Source: Bradyrhizobium sp. CB3481
GTDB lineage: Bacteria; Pseudomonadota; Alphaproteobacteria; Rhizobiales; Xanthobacteraceae
NCBI RefSeq assembly: GCF_029714305.1
Contig: NZ_CP121647.1
Location: 1,942,501 to 2,006,500, forward strand
Reading direction: 5' to 3'
DNA: 64,000 nucleotides
This document shows positions 43,004 through 52,157 of the stretch, in pieces (positions within the stretch are counted from its first letter, which is position 1; each line of letters opens with the position of its first letter). The notes under the pieces are model-generated. The model was not told where the DNA came from and did not search any database. It saw nothing but the letters and a program-made list of their open reading frames with translations. Position numbers and translations under genes: made by a program.

Positions 43004-43975
43004 TTAGCGCCCGCGTCGAAGGTCCTCGGCCGCGCGTCGGAGGATCTCATGAAGCCAGTCATGCGATGGTTCGCCCTCGGCGCGTTCATGCCACAGCAGG
43101 CGGACTTCGACAGGGGTTGTGGTGTAGGGCAGCTCGTAGGTCGCAATCGAATGATTTTGCTCGAGCGCCCTTGCCAGCGGACGCGGGACAATGGCTGCCA
43201 GTTCGGAATCCTGGAGCAGCGCGGGGAGCGCAAGAAAATGCGGCAATGAGACCGCGATCCGCGGCGGGCGGTCGCTTGCCGAGAGCGCCCGCTCGAGCGC
43301 CGCGCGGTCATACATCTCCGAGCGCCGGGCGAGACCTCGCTCCGAGATGAATCCGCCGATGGCGCCCTCCTGCTCGAAGGAGACGACGACCAGCGACAGG
43401 CGCGCAAGCTTTGCTTTGTCAAGCCGGCCGAGTTTACGCTTTCCGCCGACAATCAGCACGTCGTCATATTCGAATAACAGCGACGTGCGGAAGCGGCTCG
43501 GAGGGACCGAGAAGACGCCGATAGCCACGTCGATGCGACCGAGATCGATCTGCTCGGCAAGGTCGATTCGGGTCACGGGCTTGATGGTCAAGTCAATGGA
43601 CGGCGCCTCTCGGCCGAGTAGTTTCAGGAGCGGAGATGCCAGGACCATCGTCGCGAAGTCGTTGGCGGCGAGCGTAAACTGCTTGGTGGACGTTGCTGGG
43701 ACGAAGGTCGGCAGCTCGACCGCGGCCTCAAGGGTTCGCAGAGCCTCACGAACCTGCGGCGCCATCGTCAGCGCGCGCGCCGTGGGTTGCATGCCCGTGG
43801 CCGTGCGCACGAACAGTTCGTCCTCCAGCATCTCGCGAAGTCGGGCTAGCGAATGACTCACGGCGGACTGGCTCAGCGCAACCTTCTGGCTGGCGCGCAG
43901 CACGCTGCGTTCCTCCATCACGGCATCGAACACCTTGAGCAGGTTCAAGTCCAATGTCTTGAAGGAAACGGACAC
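43004..43975 (-). CDS. LysR-family regulator (PnbR-like by context)
   Basis: A 323-residue LysR regulator with the N-terminal winged HTH (FKTLDLNLLKVFDAVMEERS, SQSAVSHSLARLREMLED) and a LysR effector domain (about 90-300). The QFTLAANDFATMVLASPLL and SFEQEGAIGGFISE parts resemble the NodD/NahR-like subgroup that senses aromatic compounds. GTG 43975 is used (AAGGA upstream); a longer frame exists to 44011. It is divergent from the SBP-nitroreductase-lyase operon. In known nitrobenzoate clusters (pnbR-pnbA-pnbB) a LysR gene controls the same two enzymes. Confidence 0.88.
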   Translation of the reverse strand: MSVSFKTLDLNLLKVFDAVMEERSVLRASQKVALSQSAVSHSLARLREMLEDELFVRTATGMQPTARALTMAPQVREALRTLEAAVELPTFVPATSTKQFTLAANDFATMVLASPLLKLLGREAPSIDLTIKPVTRIDLAEQIDLGRIDVAIGVFSVPPSRFRTSLLFEYDDVLIVGGKRKLGRLDKAKLARLSLVVVSFEQEGAIGGFISERGLARRSEMYDRAALERALSASDRPPRIAVSLPHFLALPALLQDSELAAIVPRPLARALEQNHSIATYELPYTTTPVEVRLLWHERAEGEPSHDWLHEILRRAAEDLRRGR

Positions 43976-44192
43976 GGCGAGGATCCTTGGCAGCCAGCCG
44001 CGTGCGCACATGCCGCGGTGGAATCCAGGTTAAAGCCAGGCACACGCTGGACGCAACCGGGGAGCTAACGGAGACATGCTGCCCCCGGTGCGACCAATCT
44101 GAAGGCGGTTCACGACAGATCTGCGAAGGTTTCACTTCCGTCGCTGTCCGATCCCGTCATTATCCTCGTCGCCTGTCTGGAGGAGGGTCGCA

Positions 44193-45416
44193 ATGAGATC
44201 CAGCGAGACGTCGGGTGTCAAACGCAAGATGGTCGTTGCGATGGTGGCGTCGGCGCTACTTGGGACATCGGCGGTTGCGCAGGATGCTCCTGTCAAGCTC
44301 GGTGTCCTGACCGACATGTCCTCCCTTTACGCCGACAACGGGGGCCAGGGGTCGGTGGTCGCGGCGCAGATGGCTGTTGACGATTTTGGGGGCAAGGTGC
44401 TCGGGCGATCGATCCAGGTCGTCGCCAGCGACCACCAGAACAAGGCGGACGTCGGTGCGGCGATCGCACGGCGCTGGCTCGACAACGAGGGCGTCGAGGC
44501 GATCTTTGACGTGCCGAATTCCGCTGTTGCGCTCGCCGTCCAAGGCATTGCCCGTGACAAGAAGAAGCTGTTTCTCGCCACAGGCGCGGCAACATCGCGC
44601 CTGACCGGTGATGAGTGCTCGCTGACCGGTATTCACTGGACCTACGATACCTATGCCCTGTCGCAGGGCACCGCCAAGGCGATCTCACGACTTGGCGCAA
44701 AGAGCTGGTTCTTTCTTTCGGCCGACTATTCCCTCGGCGCGCAGCTCGAGGCCGACAGCCGCAAGGTGATCGAGGTGACCGGCGGCAAAGTGACGGGCGC
44801 AGTCAAACATCCGATCAACACGCCCGATTTCTCTTCCTTCCTGCTGCAGGCGCAGTCTTCAAATGCGGACGTGATCGCACTCGCCGATGCTGGGGGAGAT
44901 TTCATCAACGCGGTCAAGCAAGCCAGGGAGTTCGGCATCACGCGCCGGCAAAAGCTTGCCGGCCTGATCGTCTTCATTGCCGACATCCATAGTCTTGGAT
45001 TGCAGAACGCCAAGGGACTGATGCTCAGTTCGGCATTCTATTGGGATCTCAATGATGAGACGCGTGCATGGTCGAAGCGCTTCATCGAGACGACGCAGAA
45101 GGTCCCGACCATGATCCATGCCGGCACCTATGGTGCGGTGATCCACTATCTGCGGGCAATCGAAGCGGCGGGCACGCTGGATGGCCCGGCGGTGGCCGCC
45201 AAGATGCGCGAAATGCCGGTGAACGATTTCATGACGAGGAACGGCCGCATTCGCGAGGACGGACGGCTGATCCGCAATATGTATCTTTTCCGCGTCAAGT
45301 CGCCGGAACAGTCGAAATACAGGTTCGATTACTACGAGTTACTCGCGACCATTCCTGGGGAAGAAGCGTTCAGGCCGATGGAGGAGGGACGATGTCCGCT
45401 CCTGAAGAAGCCGTGA
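44193..45416 (+). CDS. Branched-chain-type ABC substrate-binding protein 2
   Basis: A 407-residue periplasmic binding protein with a signal peptide (about 12-30). The mature part starts VKLGVLTDMSSLYADNGGQG, followed by DHQNKADVGAAIARRWLDNE, both hallmarks of a group near aromatic or amide catabolic genes. There is no permease beside it, so it probably uses the importer at 39075-42358. The SD is GGAGGAGGG before ATG 44193. Its end overlaps the nitroreductase gene by 25 bp. Confidence 0.9.
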   Translation: MRSSETSGVKRKMVVAMVASALLGTSAVAQDAPVKLGVLTDMSSLYADNGGQGSVVAAQMAVDDFGGKVLGRSIQVVASDHQNKADVGAAIARRWLDNEGVEAIFDVPNSAVALAVQGIARDKKKLFLATGAATSRLTGDECSLTGIHWTYDTYALSQGTAKAISRLGAKSWFFLSADYSLGAQLEADSRKVIEVTGGKVTGAVKHPINTPDFSSFLLQAQSSNADVIALADAGGDFINAVKQAREFGITRRQKLAGLIVFIADIHSLGLQNAKGLMLSSAFYWDLNDETRAWSKRFIETTQKVPTMIHAGTYGAVIHYLRAIEAAGTLDGPAVAAKMREMPVNDFMTRNGRIREDGRLIRNMYLFRVKSPEQSKYRFDYYELLATIPGEEAFRPMEEGRCPLLKKP

Positions 45417-46114
45417 CCGGCGAAACCGTGCCCCTTGCCCATAGAGGCATCGACGAGATCATGATGGGCCGAACCGCGTGCCGCGAATTCTGCGATGCTC
45501 CGGTCCCGCGGCGGACCGTCGAGCAGATTCTCTGCGCAGCCCGGTTCGCACCAAGTGGAGCGAACATCCAGCCCTGGCACGTCTATGTGCTCACGGGCGC
45601 GGTCAAGGACAGGGTGTCGGCGGCGCTGCTGGAGGCGCACCAGACGTCGCGCGACGAGCACGCGTCGGAATACAAATATTACGCCAGCGACTTGCCCGAG
45701 CCGTACCTCAGGCGGCGACAGCAGTTCGGTCAATTGTTCTACGGCGCGCTCGGGATCGCGCAGGCCGATTCCGAGGCCCGGGCACAGCAGACCGCGAAAA
45801 ACTATACGTTCTTTGGCGCGCCGGTGGGTCTGATCGTAACCATCGACCGCCGTCTGGAAGTCGGAAGCTGGCTCGACCTCGGAATGTTCGTGCAGAACGT
45901 GATGTTGGCAGCGGCAGGGCGCGGACTTCAGTCCTGTCCGCAGGAGACGTTCGCGAAATATCACCGGATCCTCCGTCCGCTGCTGTCGATCCCGGCGGAG
46001 CAAATGGTGGTGTGCGGCGTTTCGATCGGCCGTGCGATGGTTGTGGGGGCGGAAAGATTGATGCCGCGGGCGGACGTCGATGAGTTCGCCACGTTTGCGG
46101 GCTTTGAAGCGTGA
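45392..46114 (+). CDS. pnbA: Nitroreductase (4-nitrobenzoate-reductase-like, PnbA)
   Basis: A 240-residue FMN nitroreductase-family protein: IDEIMMGRTACREFCDAPVP, then RFAPSGANIQPWHVYVLTG for flavin contact, and a C-terminal GLQSCPQETFAKYHRI. The family reduces nitro groups with NAD(P)H. The strongest clue for a PnbA role is the PnbB-like lyase gene 27 bp downstream. It overlaps the SBP gene by 25 bp, with GGAGGAGGG 4 nt before the ATG. The substrate remains inferred. Confidence 0.75.
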   Translation: MSAPEEAVTGETVPLAHRGIDEIMMGRTACREFCDAPVPRRTVEQILCAARFAPSGANIQPWHVYVLTGAVKDRVSAALLEAHQTSRDEHASEYKYYASDLPEPYLRRRQQFGQLFYGALGIAQADSEARAQQTAKNYTFFGAPVGLIVTIDRRLEVGSWLDLGMFVQNVMLAAAGRGLQSCPQETFAKYHRILRPLLSIPAEQMVVCGVSIGRAMVVGAERLMPRADVDEFATFAGFEA

Positions 46115-46141
46115 GATCCAATCGAGAAGGAGGACAGGACC

Positions 46142-46681
46142 ATGGGAAGCCGGGAAGAGCTAATTCAGCGCAGTATTCCGTTCTTGCGGGAGGTCAAGGA
46201 TATGACGCCCGGCGCCGAGATGGAGCGTTGGCTCAACGAGAAATATGGCGAGCAAAGCTCGCTCTACCAGGATCTGAGCCGCCTCATCAAAATCGGAGTT
46301 GAGGGAGGTTGGGCGGCAAACCAGGAGGTCGAGGGCCCGAATTACCGGCGCAGCCGTATCCTGGAGCCAACTCCCGAGACGTTCCAGTTCAGCATCACCG
46401 CCGTGTACATGAATAGCGCCGATCCGCGTCGCTTCAAGGACGAGGATGATAGCGACGTGCTCCGCGGCCAGTATCACGGCCACCCCTATGGCGAGCTCAA
46501 CCTCGTCGTGCCCCTGAACAAAGGCGCGGAGTTGAAGGGACTGCAGGGTTGGCAAGGGCCAGGCTGGACGGCGCCCGACCCTGGCAGCCGGCACTATCCG
46601 GAGGTGAGAGGTGGCGCTGTCATCGCTCTGTTCTATCTGCCAGCCGGACGCATCTCGTACGATTTCAAGGCTCCGGCCTGA
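46142..46681 (+). CDS. pnbB: 4-hydroxylaminobenzoate lyase-like protein (PnbB/DUF4863 family)
   Basis: A 179-residue protein of the DUF4863/PnbB family: EELIQRSIPFLREVKDM, then WLNEKYG, EGPNYRRSRILEPTPETFQF and GQYHGHPYGELNLVVPL. PnbB converts 4-hydroxylaminobenzoate to protocatechuate with release of ammonia. The beta-rich centre and the HGHPYGE motif look cupin-like. It lies 27 bp after a nitroreductase gene with AGGAGGACAGG upstream, matching the known order pnbA-pnbB. No protocatechuate-cleaving genes are in the window. The family call rests on recall of the pattern. Confidence 0.72.
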   Translation: MGSREELIQRSIPFLREVKDMTPGAEMERWLNEKYGEQSSLYQDLSRLIKIGVEGGWAANQEVEGPNYRRSRILEPTPETFQFSITAVYMNSADPRRFKDEDDSDVLRGQYHGHPYGELNLVVPLNKGAELKGLQGWQGPGWTAPDPGSRHYPEVRGGAVIALFYLPAGRISYDFKAPA

Positions 46682-47065
46682 CGGCCGAGCCATCGTTCGC
46701 TGCCAGCGTACGACAAGGATGGCCGCGGTGCCGAACACGCTCGTCTGGATCTGCCAACCGAAAGTCCATGGACGCTACGTGGATGTTTGGGACCAGTATC
46801 CGATTCCGTTCGATCCGAATTCTAGCCAGCCAGCCGTCCGAAAGCGGCCGGGGGCTATCGGTCAGAGCCGGGCCCATCGACCGGCGTTGTCAGGAAACGA
46901 CGTACGCCTGTCCTGATCCAAAGGATGCTGTTTGTTGTCCCAAGCAGGATCGATTGCGACATATGGGGCAGAGCTATCCGCCAATCCGATTGGCGATAGG
47001 CTCCGCCCATTGCACTCTTCAGGACGAGCGCGGGCGGTAGTCATGGCGAGCGGGGAGCGAGTGAG
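46682..47065. other. Mostly non-coding stretch with a possible small gene and a copy of repeat R
   Basis: A 65-codon frame from ATG 46719 to 46916 (starts AAVPNTLVWICQPKVHGRYV) might be a small gene, but has no SD and no known family. Its end overlaps the repeat at 46893-46937. Confidence 0.4.
46893..46937. repeat. Repeat R, copy 1
   Basis: About 45 bp, imperfectly shared with 50484-50528. The common core is AACGACGTACG then CTGTCCTGATCCA, AGGAT and GTTGTC. It is intergenic here. Confidence 0.65.
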
Positions 47066-48055
47066 ATGACACCCGGCAGCGTCAATCCTCAGGCTAGTCA
47101 CGAGCGAGCTCGTTCAACAATGATGGCTTGGCGTGTCCACGAGTTTGGGCCACCTGAGGTCATGAAATTGGAGCGCATCCCGCGGCCCGAACCCGGCCCT
47201 GGCGAGGTCCTGGTCAAGCTCGAAGCCGCAGGGGTCGGGCCGTGGGATGGATGGATCCGGGCCGGAAAGAGCGCTTTGCCGCAACCGCTCCCTCTCACGT
47301 TGGGCTCTGACCTTTCGGGTGAAGTCGTCGGCGTGGGCCCAGGCGTTTCCGACCTGCGCGTGGGAGATCAGGTTTATGGCGTTACGAATTCGAGATTTGT
47401 CGGGGCCTACGCCGAATACGCTTTGGCTTCTGCCGGAATGGTCTCCAACAAGCCCGCTTCGCTGACCCACGTTGAAGCCGCTTCTGTTCCTGTCATTGCC
47501 GTCACCGCATGGCAGGCGCTGTTTGATCAGGCCCAGCTTAAGAAAGGCCAAAAGGTGGTCATCCACGGAGCGGCAGGGAACGTCGGGTCCTATGCGGTTC
47601 AATTGGCGCGGCGCGCTGGTCTCCAGACCATCGCGACCGCCGCAGCTCATAATATTCCGTTGGTGCGCGAGCTGGGCGCAGATGCCGTGATCGACTATCG
47701 CGCTCAACGATTTGAGGAGCAGGTTCGCGAGGCGGACGCCGTCATCGATCTGGTCGGCGGCGAAACACAAAGCCGTTCCTTCGAGGTCCTCCGCCGCGGC
47801 GGCAAGCTGATCTCCGCGGTTTCCCACCCGGATCAGGATCTTGCAAAACGCCACGGCGTTGAAGCCAGCTTCTTTCTCGTCAACATCACGAGCCGATACC
47901 TCATGCAGATCGCTCGTCTTGTCGATGATGGAAAATTGCGAACAAAGGTAGGGGCTGTCTTGCCTCTAACGGATGCGCGTGAAGCTCATTTAATGATGGA
48001 GCGCGTGCGGCCCCAGCCGAAAGGAAAAATCGTGCTCGCGGTTACTTCGAGTTGA
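47066..48055 (+). CDS. NADP-dependent quinone oxidoreductase-like protein (MDR family)
   Basis: A 329-residue zinc-independent medium-chain reductase. It has an N-terminal GroES-like part (PGEVLVKLEAAGVGPWDGWIR) and the NADPH motif HGAAGNVGSYAVQLARRAG. The C-terminus RVRPQPKGKIVLAV is typical. No catalytic zinc cysteines are seen. It would reduce quinones or other electrophiles, consistent with the stress genes around it. ATG 47120 (MMAWRVHEFG) is a good alternative start; no clear SD decides. Confidence 0.88.
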   Translation: MTPGSVNPQASHERARSTMMAWRVHEFGPPEVMKLERIPRPEPGPGEVLVKLEAAGVGPWDGWIRAGKSALPQPLPLTLGSDLSGEVVGVGPGVSDLRVGDQVYGVTNSRFVGAYAEYALASAGMVSNKPASLTHVEAASVPVIAVTAWQALFDQAQLKKGQKVVIHGAAGNVGSYAVQLARRAGLQTIATAAAHNIPLVRELGADAVIDYRAQRFEEQVREADAVIDLVGGETQSRSFEVLRRGGKLISAVSHPDQDLAKRHGVEASFFLVNITSRYLMQIARLVDDGKLRTKVGAVLPLTDAREAHLMMERVRPQPKGKIVLAVTSS

Positions 48056-48125
48056 TCACCAGGCGTTGGGCTCGCGAGCCATTATTGCCGTCGGCCCCTC
48101 GGCCGCTCTCGAAAGGAAACATCAA

Positions 48126-48776
48126 ATGACCACGCGAAATCTCGTCCGTGCCCCCCTCATTCCCGATTCCTTGCTCGCGAAAGAGGCGACAGACGTCCTG
48201 CGCGCGCATTCAACCGATCTGCTCTTCAATCATTCGATCCGCGTCTACCTGTTCGCGGCTGAGCAGGGGCATCAGCGAAAGCTGCGCTTCGACTCTGAGC
48301 TCCTTTACGTCGCCGCAGCATTTCACGATCTCGGCCTGATCAAGAAGTTCTCGAGCCCGGACGAGCGCTTCGAAGTTGATGGCGCAAATGCCGCCCGTCA
48401 GTTCCTCAGTACCCACAATATCCCGGAAGATCAGGTGCAGACGGTCTGGGAGGCAATCGGGCTGCACACCACGCCCGGCATCCCGAAGTATATGCGCCCC
48501 GAAGTCGCGCTCCTCAATTCAGGCGTCCTTCTCGATGTGATCGGGGTCGGATTCGATCAGTTTCCCACGGAAGTCCTTCAGGACATCATCGCCAGATACC
48601 CGCGAACGAATTTCAAAAAAGGCTTTATTCAGGAGTACTTCGCGGGCTTTGCGCATAAGCCCGCGACCACGTACGGCACGGTAAACGCCGCCGTCTGCGA
48701 GCGGTTTCTCCCGGACTTCAAGAGCCCCAACGCGTGCGATCTGATTGCTGCATCTCCCTTGCCGGATTCTCCATGA
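48126..48776 (+). CDS. HD-domain protein (cyanamide-hydratase-like), copy 1
   Basis: A 216-residue HD-superfamily hydrolase. Metal ligands are His36 in NHSIRVYLF and His67-Asp68 in FHDLGL, with later HTTPGIPK. The closest named type by layout is the cyanamide hydratase group, which adds water to small nitriles; the true substrate is not known. The paralogue at 52158 shares RFEVDGANAAR and LHTTPGIPKxMRP. The SD is AAAGGA before ATG 48126. It is followed by the cupin gene. Confidence 0.85.
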   Translation: MTTRNLVRAPLIPDSLLAKEATDVLRAHSTDLLFNHSIRVYLFAAEQGHQRKLRFDSELLYVAAAFHDLGLIKKFSSPDERFEVDGANAARQFLSTHNIPEDQVQTVWEAIGLHTTPGIPKYMRPEVALLNSGVLLDVIGVGFDQFPTEVLQDIIARYPRTNFKKGFIQEYFAGFAHKPATTYGTVNAAVCERFLPDFKSPNACDLIAASPLPDSP

Positions 48777-48805
48777 CGACGTTCAACATCATAGAGGGTA
48801 GTGCC

Positions 48806-49357
48806 ATGCTCCTAGAACTGATATCCGCGTACGGGCGAATTGCCAGCGTCGAGGCGCTTGCTTTTCTTCGCTGGCTAGCGCCGAGCGCGTCTTCTATCAA
48901 CACAAAGGGTTACAAGATCACCGGCAGAAGAGCACTGCGAGCGGCCGCCGTCCTGCTGCTAGCATCAGAGATCGCTCTGGGAGCCTCTCCCGCGATCGCC
49001 CAGGACCGGGAGCAAGTAAAGGTCGTCTTCGAGCACGCACTCCCGAATGTCGAAGGAAAGAGATTGGTTTCTGTCCTTGTGAGTTATCCGCCCGCAGCTA
49101 AATCGCTGCCTCATCACCACGCAGCGTCGGCATTTATCTACGCTTATGTGCTATCGGGGGCCATCCGCAGCCAGGTCGATAATGACCCGCCGAAGGTCTA
49201 CCATCAAGGCGAAGCGTTTTACGAGATGCCGGGCTCACATCATACGATTAGTGAGAACGCGAGCGAAACGGAGCCCGCCAGTTTACTCGCGGTCTTCGTC
49301 GTCGATGCCAGGGACAATGCCTTGACGACGCCAGACAAGGCGCCAGGGTCGCGATAA
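48806..49357 (+). CDS. Exported cupin-domain protein
   Basis: A 183-residue protein with an N-terminal signal or anchor (hydrophobic about 45-62, ending PAIAQ) and a single cupin: PHHHAASAFIYAYVLSG has the metal-ligand His cluster, then GEAFYEMPGSHHTISEN completes the barrel. The long N-terminal part before the hydrophobic stretch is unusual. ATG 48806 has GAGGG upstream; ATG 48773, which overlaps the HD stop, is an alternative that would couple translation. Its substrate is unknown. Confidence 0.75.
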   Translation: MLLELISAYGRIASVEALAFLRWLAPSASSINTKGYKITGRRALRAAAVLLLASEIALGASPAIAQDREQVKVVFEHALPNVEGKRLVSVLVSYPPAAKSLPHHHAASAFIYAYVLSGAIRSQVDNDPPKVYHQGEAFYEMPGSHHTISENASETEPASLLAVFVVDARDNALTTPDKAPGSR

Positions 49358-49452
49358 GGCGCGACAATTCGGTTGGTCCAGATCGCACCAGACCCTTTGC
49401 AGTGTGTGGACGACATGCATAATGAGGCGCCACACTGGAGAGGCAGTAAGGG

Positions 49453-50425
49453 GTGCCGGTACAAGCTGTCGCGATCGTCGTCTACGAGGGGGTCCAGGCC
49501 TTGGACGTGGCCGGGCCCCTCGATGTGTTCAGCGAGGCGAACACGTTCCTTGACAATGCTGACCGCTATGAAACGGCGTTGATCGCGGCTCACCGCAATC
49601 CATTGCGGGCGTCGAACGGTCTACGGCTGATGGCCGACCTGACCTTCGAGGAGGCGACAGGCGGCTTCGACATCATACTGGTGGCCGGTGCGCCGACGCC
49701 ACCGGAGGCGGAACCCGAGCGCTCCCTGATCGAGTGGGTCAAGCAGCTGCCGTGGCGCTCCAGTGTGTATGGATCGATCTGCACCGGGGCTTTCGTGCTC
49801 GGCTACGCCGGTCTCCTCGACGATCGGCGTGTCACAACCCATTGGCAGGATGCGCAGGCGCTGGCAGCGCGATTCCCGAAGACAAGAGTCGAACCTGATT
49901 TGATCTATGTGCGGGATGGACGGTTGATCACCGCCGCCGGTGTAACTGCAGGGATAGATTTTGGGTTGGCGCTCGTGTTGCAGCGGCACGGCGCGGAAAC
50001 GGCGCTCAAGGTTGCCAAGCGGCTGGTTGTGGTGGCCCAGCGCCAGGGCGGACAATCGCAGTTCAGTCCCTATCTGACAGCGCCTGCCGATCCGGAATCG
50101 CCGATCGCGCGCATCCAGGACCACGTCATGGCCCGAATCGGCGAGCGCCACACGCTGGAGTCGCTTGCCGCTGTGGTCGGCATGAGCCCCCGGAATCTGG
50201 CCCGGCATTTCGTGCAGGTGACCGGTATAACGCCGCACGAGTTCATCGAGCGCGCCCGCGTCGATACAGCTCGCATGATGCTGGAAGGAAGCGACCGGCC
50301 GCTGAAGGCGGTCGCTTTCGATTGCGGCTTCGGATCGGCGGATCGGATGAGGATCGTCTTGCACCCGCCTTGGCGTCACCCCGGTGCAATACCGCGCCAG
50401 CTTCCGGCGAACAGAGCCGGAATAG
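49453..50425 (+). pseudogene. GlxA-type AraC regulator with DJ-1/PfpI domain, frameshifted near its end
   Basis: An N-terminal DJ-1/PfpI domain (about 1-190: VAIVVYEGVQALDVAGPLD, YGSICTGAFVLGYAGLL) and a C-terminal AraC HTH (about 215-310: HTLESLAAVVGMSPRNLAR, FERARVDTARMML in near form). Near 50358-50371 the frame breaks. In the next frame the normal ending TRLGVTPVQYRASF is readable and stops at 50425; the unshifted frame runs on for 65 unrelated residues to 50628. The break removes the second half of the last HTH helix, so activity is doubtful if the sequence is right. A GTG start is used at 49453. Confidence 0.8.
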
Positions 50426-50483
50426 AGTGTGACCTCTCCGAGCAAGCCGCTGCCGTTGCAAATGGTCGACCACTTGTTGGCAG

Positions 50484-50528
50484 CAAACGACGTACGGCTG
50501 TCCTGATCCATAGGATCGTGTGCGTTGT
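50484..50528. repeat. Repeat R, copy 2
   Basis: The second copy of the 45-bp repeat, in the gap between the AraC stop (50425) and the catalase start (50625). It differs from copy 1 by about seven bases. Confidence 0.65.
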
Positions 50529-50624
50529 CGGCCGCGAGGCTCCTCCGCAAAATACGTACCAGATCAGGTCTCGCCATCGAGGCCAGCAGCAGTTCCATCC
50601 CGTCGTGAGAACAGGAGGCAGATC

Positions 50625-52075
50625 ATGACAGATTCCCGTCCACCCATGACGCACGCAACCGGGGCGCCGATGGCCGATAATCTCAACATCATGACGGCAG
50701 GGCCGCGCGGCCCCGCGCTCCTCCAGGACATTGGCTCATCGAGAAGATGGCGCATTTCGATCGCGAGGTGATCCCGGAGCGGCGCATGCACGCGAAAGGG
50801 TGGGGCGCCTACGGCACCTTCACCGTCACGCGCGACATCAGCCGCCATACCACGGCGAAGATCTTCGCGCAGATCGGCAAGACGACGCCGATGTTCGCGC
50901 GCTTCTCCACGGTTGCCGGCGAGCGGGGCGCGGCCGATGCGGAGCGCGACATCCGCGGCTTTGCGTTGAAGTTCTACACGGAGGAAGGCAACTGGGACAT
51001 TGTCGGCAACAACACGCCCGTCTTCTTCTTCCGCGACCCGCTGCGCTTTCCCGATCTCAATCACGCCATCAAGCGCGATCCGCGCACCGGCCTGCGTTCG
51101 GCCGATAACAACTGGGATTTCTGGTCGCTGCTGCCCGAAGCACTGCACCAGGTGACGATCGTCATGTCCGACCGCGGCATCCCCAGGAGCTTCCGGCACA
51201 TGCACGGGTTCGGGAGTCACACCTTCTCAATGGTCAACGCCGCCAACGAACGTGTCTGGGTCAAGTTCCACTTCCGCACGCAGCAGGGCATCCAGGAGGC
51301 GGCATCGCTCGTCGCCAAGGATCGCGAGAGCCATGGGCGCGATCTGCTCAACGCCATCGACAGCGGTGACTTTCCACGCTGGACGATGTTCATCCAAGTC
51401 ATGACCGACGAGCAGGCGAAGGCGCACAATCACAATCCATTCGACCTCACGAAAGTCTGGCCGAAGGTGGATTATCCGCTGATCGAGGTCGGCGTGATTG
51501 AGCTCAATCGATGGCCCGACAATTATTTTGCCGAGGTCGAGCAGGCCGCCTTCTCGCCGGCCAATGTCGTGCCAGGAATTGGTTTCTCGCCCGACAGGAT
51601 GCTGCAGGCGCGCCTGTTCTCTTATGGTGATACTCAGCGCTACCGGCTGGGCGTCAACTTCAACCATATCCCGGTGAATGCGCCGAAGTGCCCGTTCCAC
51701 AGCTATCACCGCGACGGCGCGATGCGCACCGACGGCAACCTGGGTGCGACACCGACCTATTGGCCAAACAGCAAGGGCGCGTGGATCGACCACGATCCGA
51801 GTCTCGCCGAACCGCCGCTCGAATGGTCCGGCGCGGCCGCGCACTGGGACCATCGCGTCGACGAGGATCACTACGAGCAGCCCGGCAATCTATTTCGCAA
51901 AATGACATTGGTGCAGCGCCAGGCGCTGTTCGAGAACACGGCGCGAGCGATGGGCGATGCACGGCTCGAGGCCAAGCAGCGCCACATTGCCAATTGCCTG
52001 AAGGCAGACCCAGCCTATGGGGCCGGTGTGGCGCAAGCGCTGGGACTTACACCGATGGAGGTCGCCGCCGAATAG
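50625..52075 (+). pseudogene. katA: Monofunctional heme catalase with a single-base frameshift
   Basis: A clade-3-like small-subunit catalase of about 483 residues. The first part from ATG 50625 (SD AGGAGG) reads to GPALLQD and continues, one base out of frame, as [20 protein letters not shown]. Restoring one T at 50731-50733 gives the family motif [15 protein letters not shown]. The catalytic His in [20 protein letters not shown] and the heme-ligand stretch [14 protein letters not shown] are all present. It detoxifies hydrogen peroxide if intact. A sequencing error at a short T run is possible. Confidence 0.9.
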
Positions 52076-52157
52076 CGACAGCCATCCGTCCACGATCCCG
52101 TAACTATCCCGTGGCGATTTGTGCCACCCGATTCCGATCCAACGAAGGAGACCGTTC

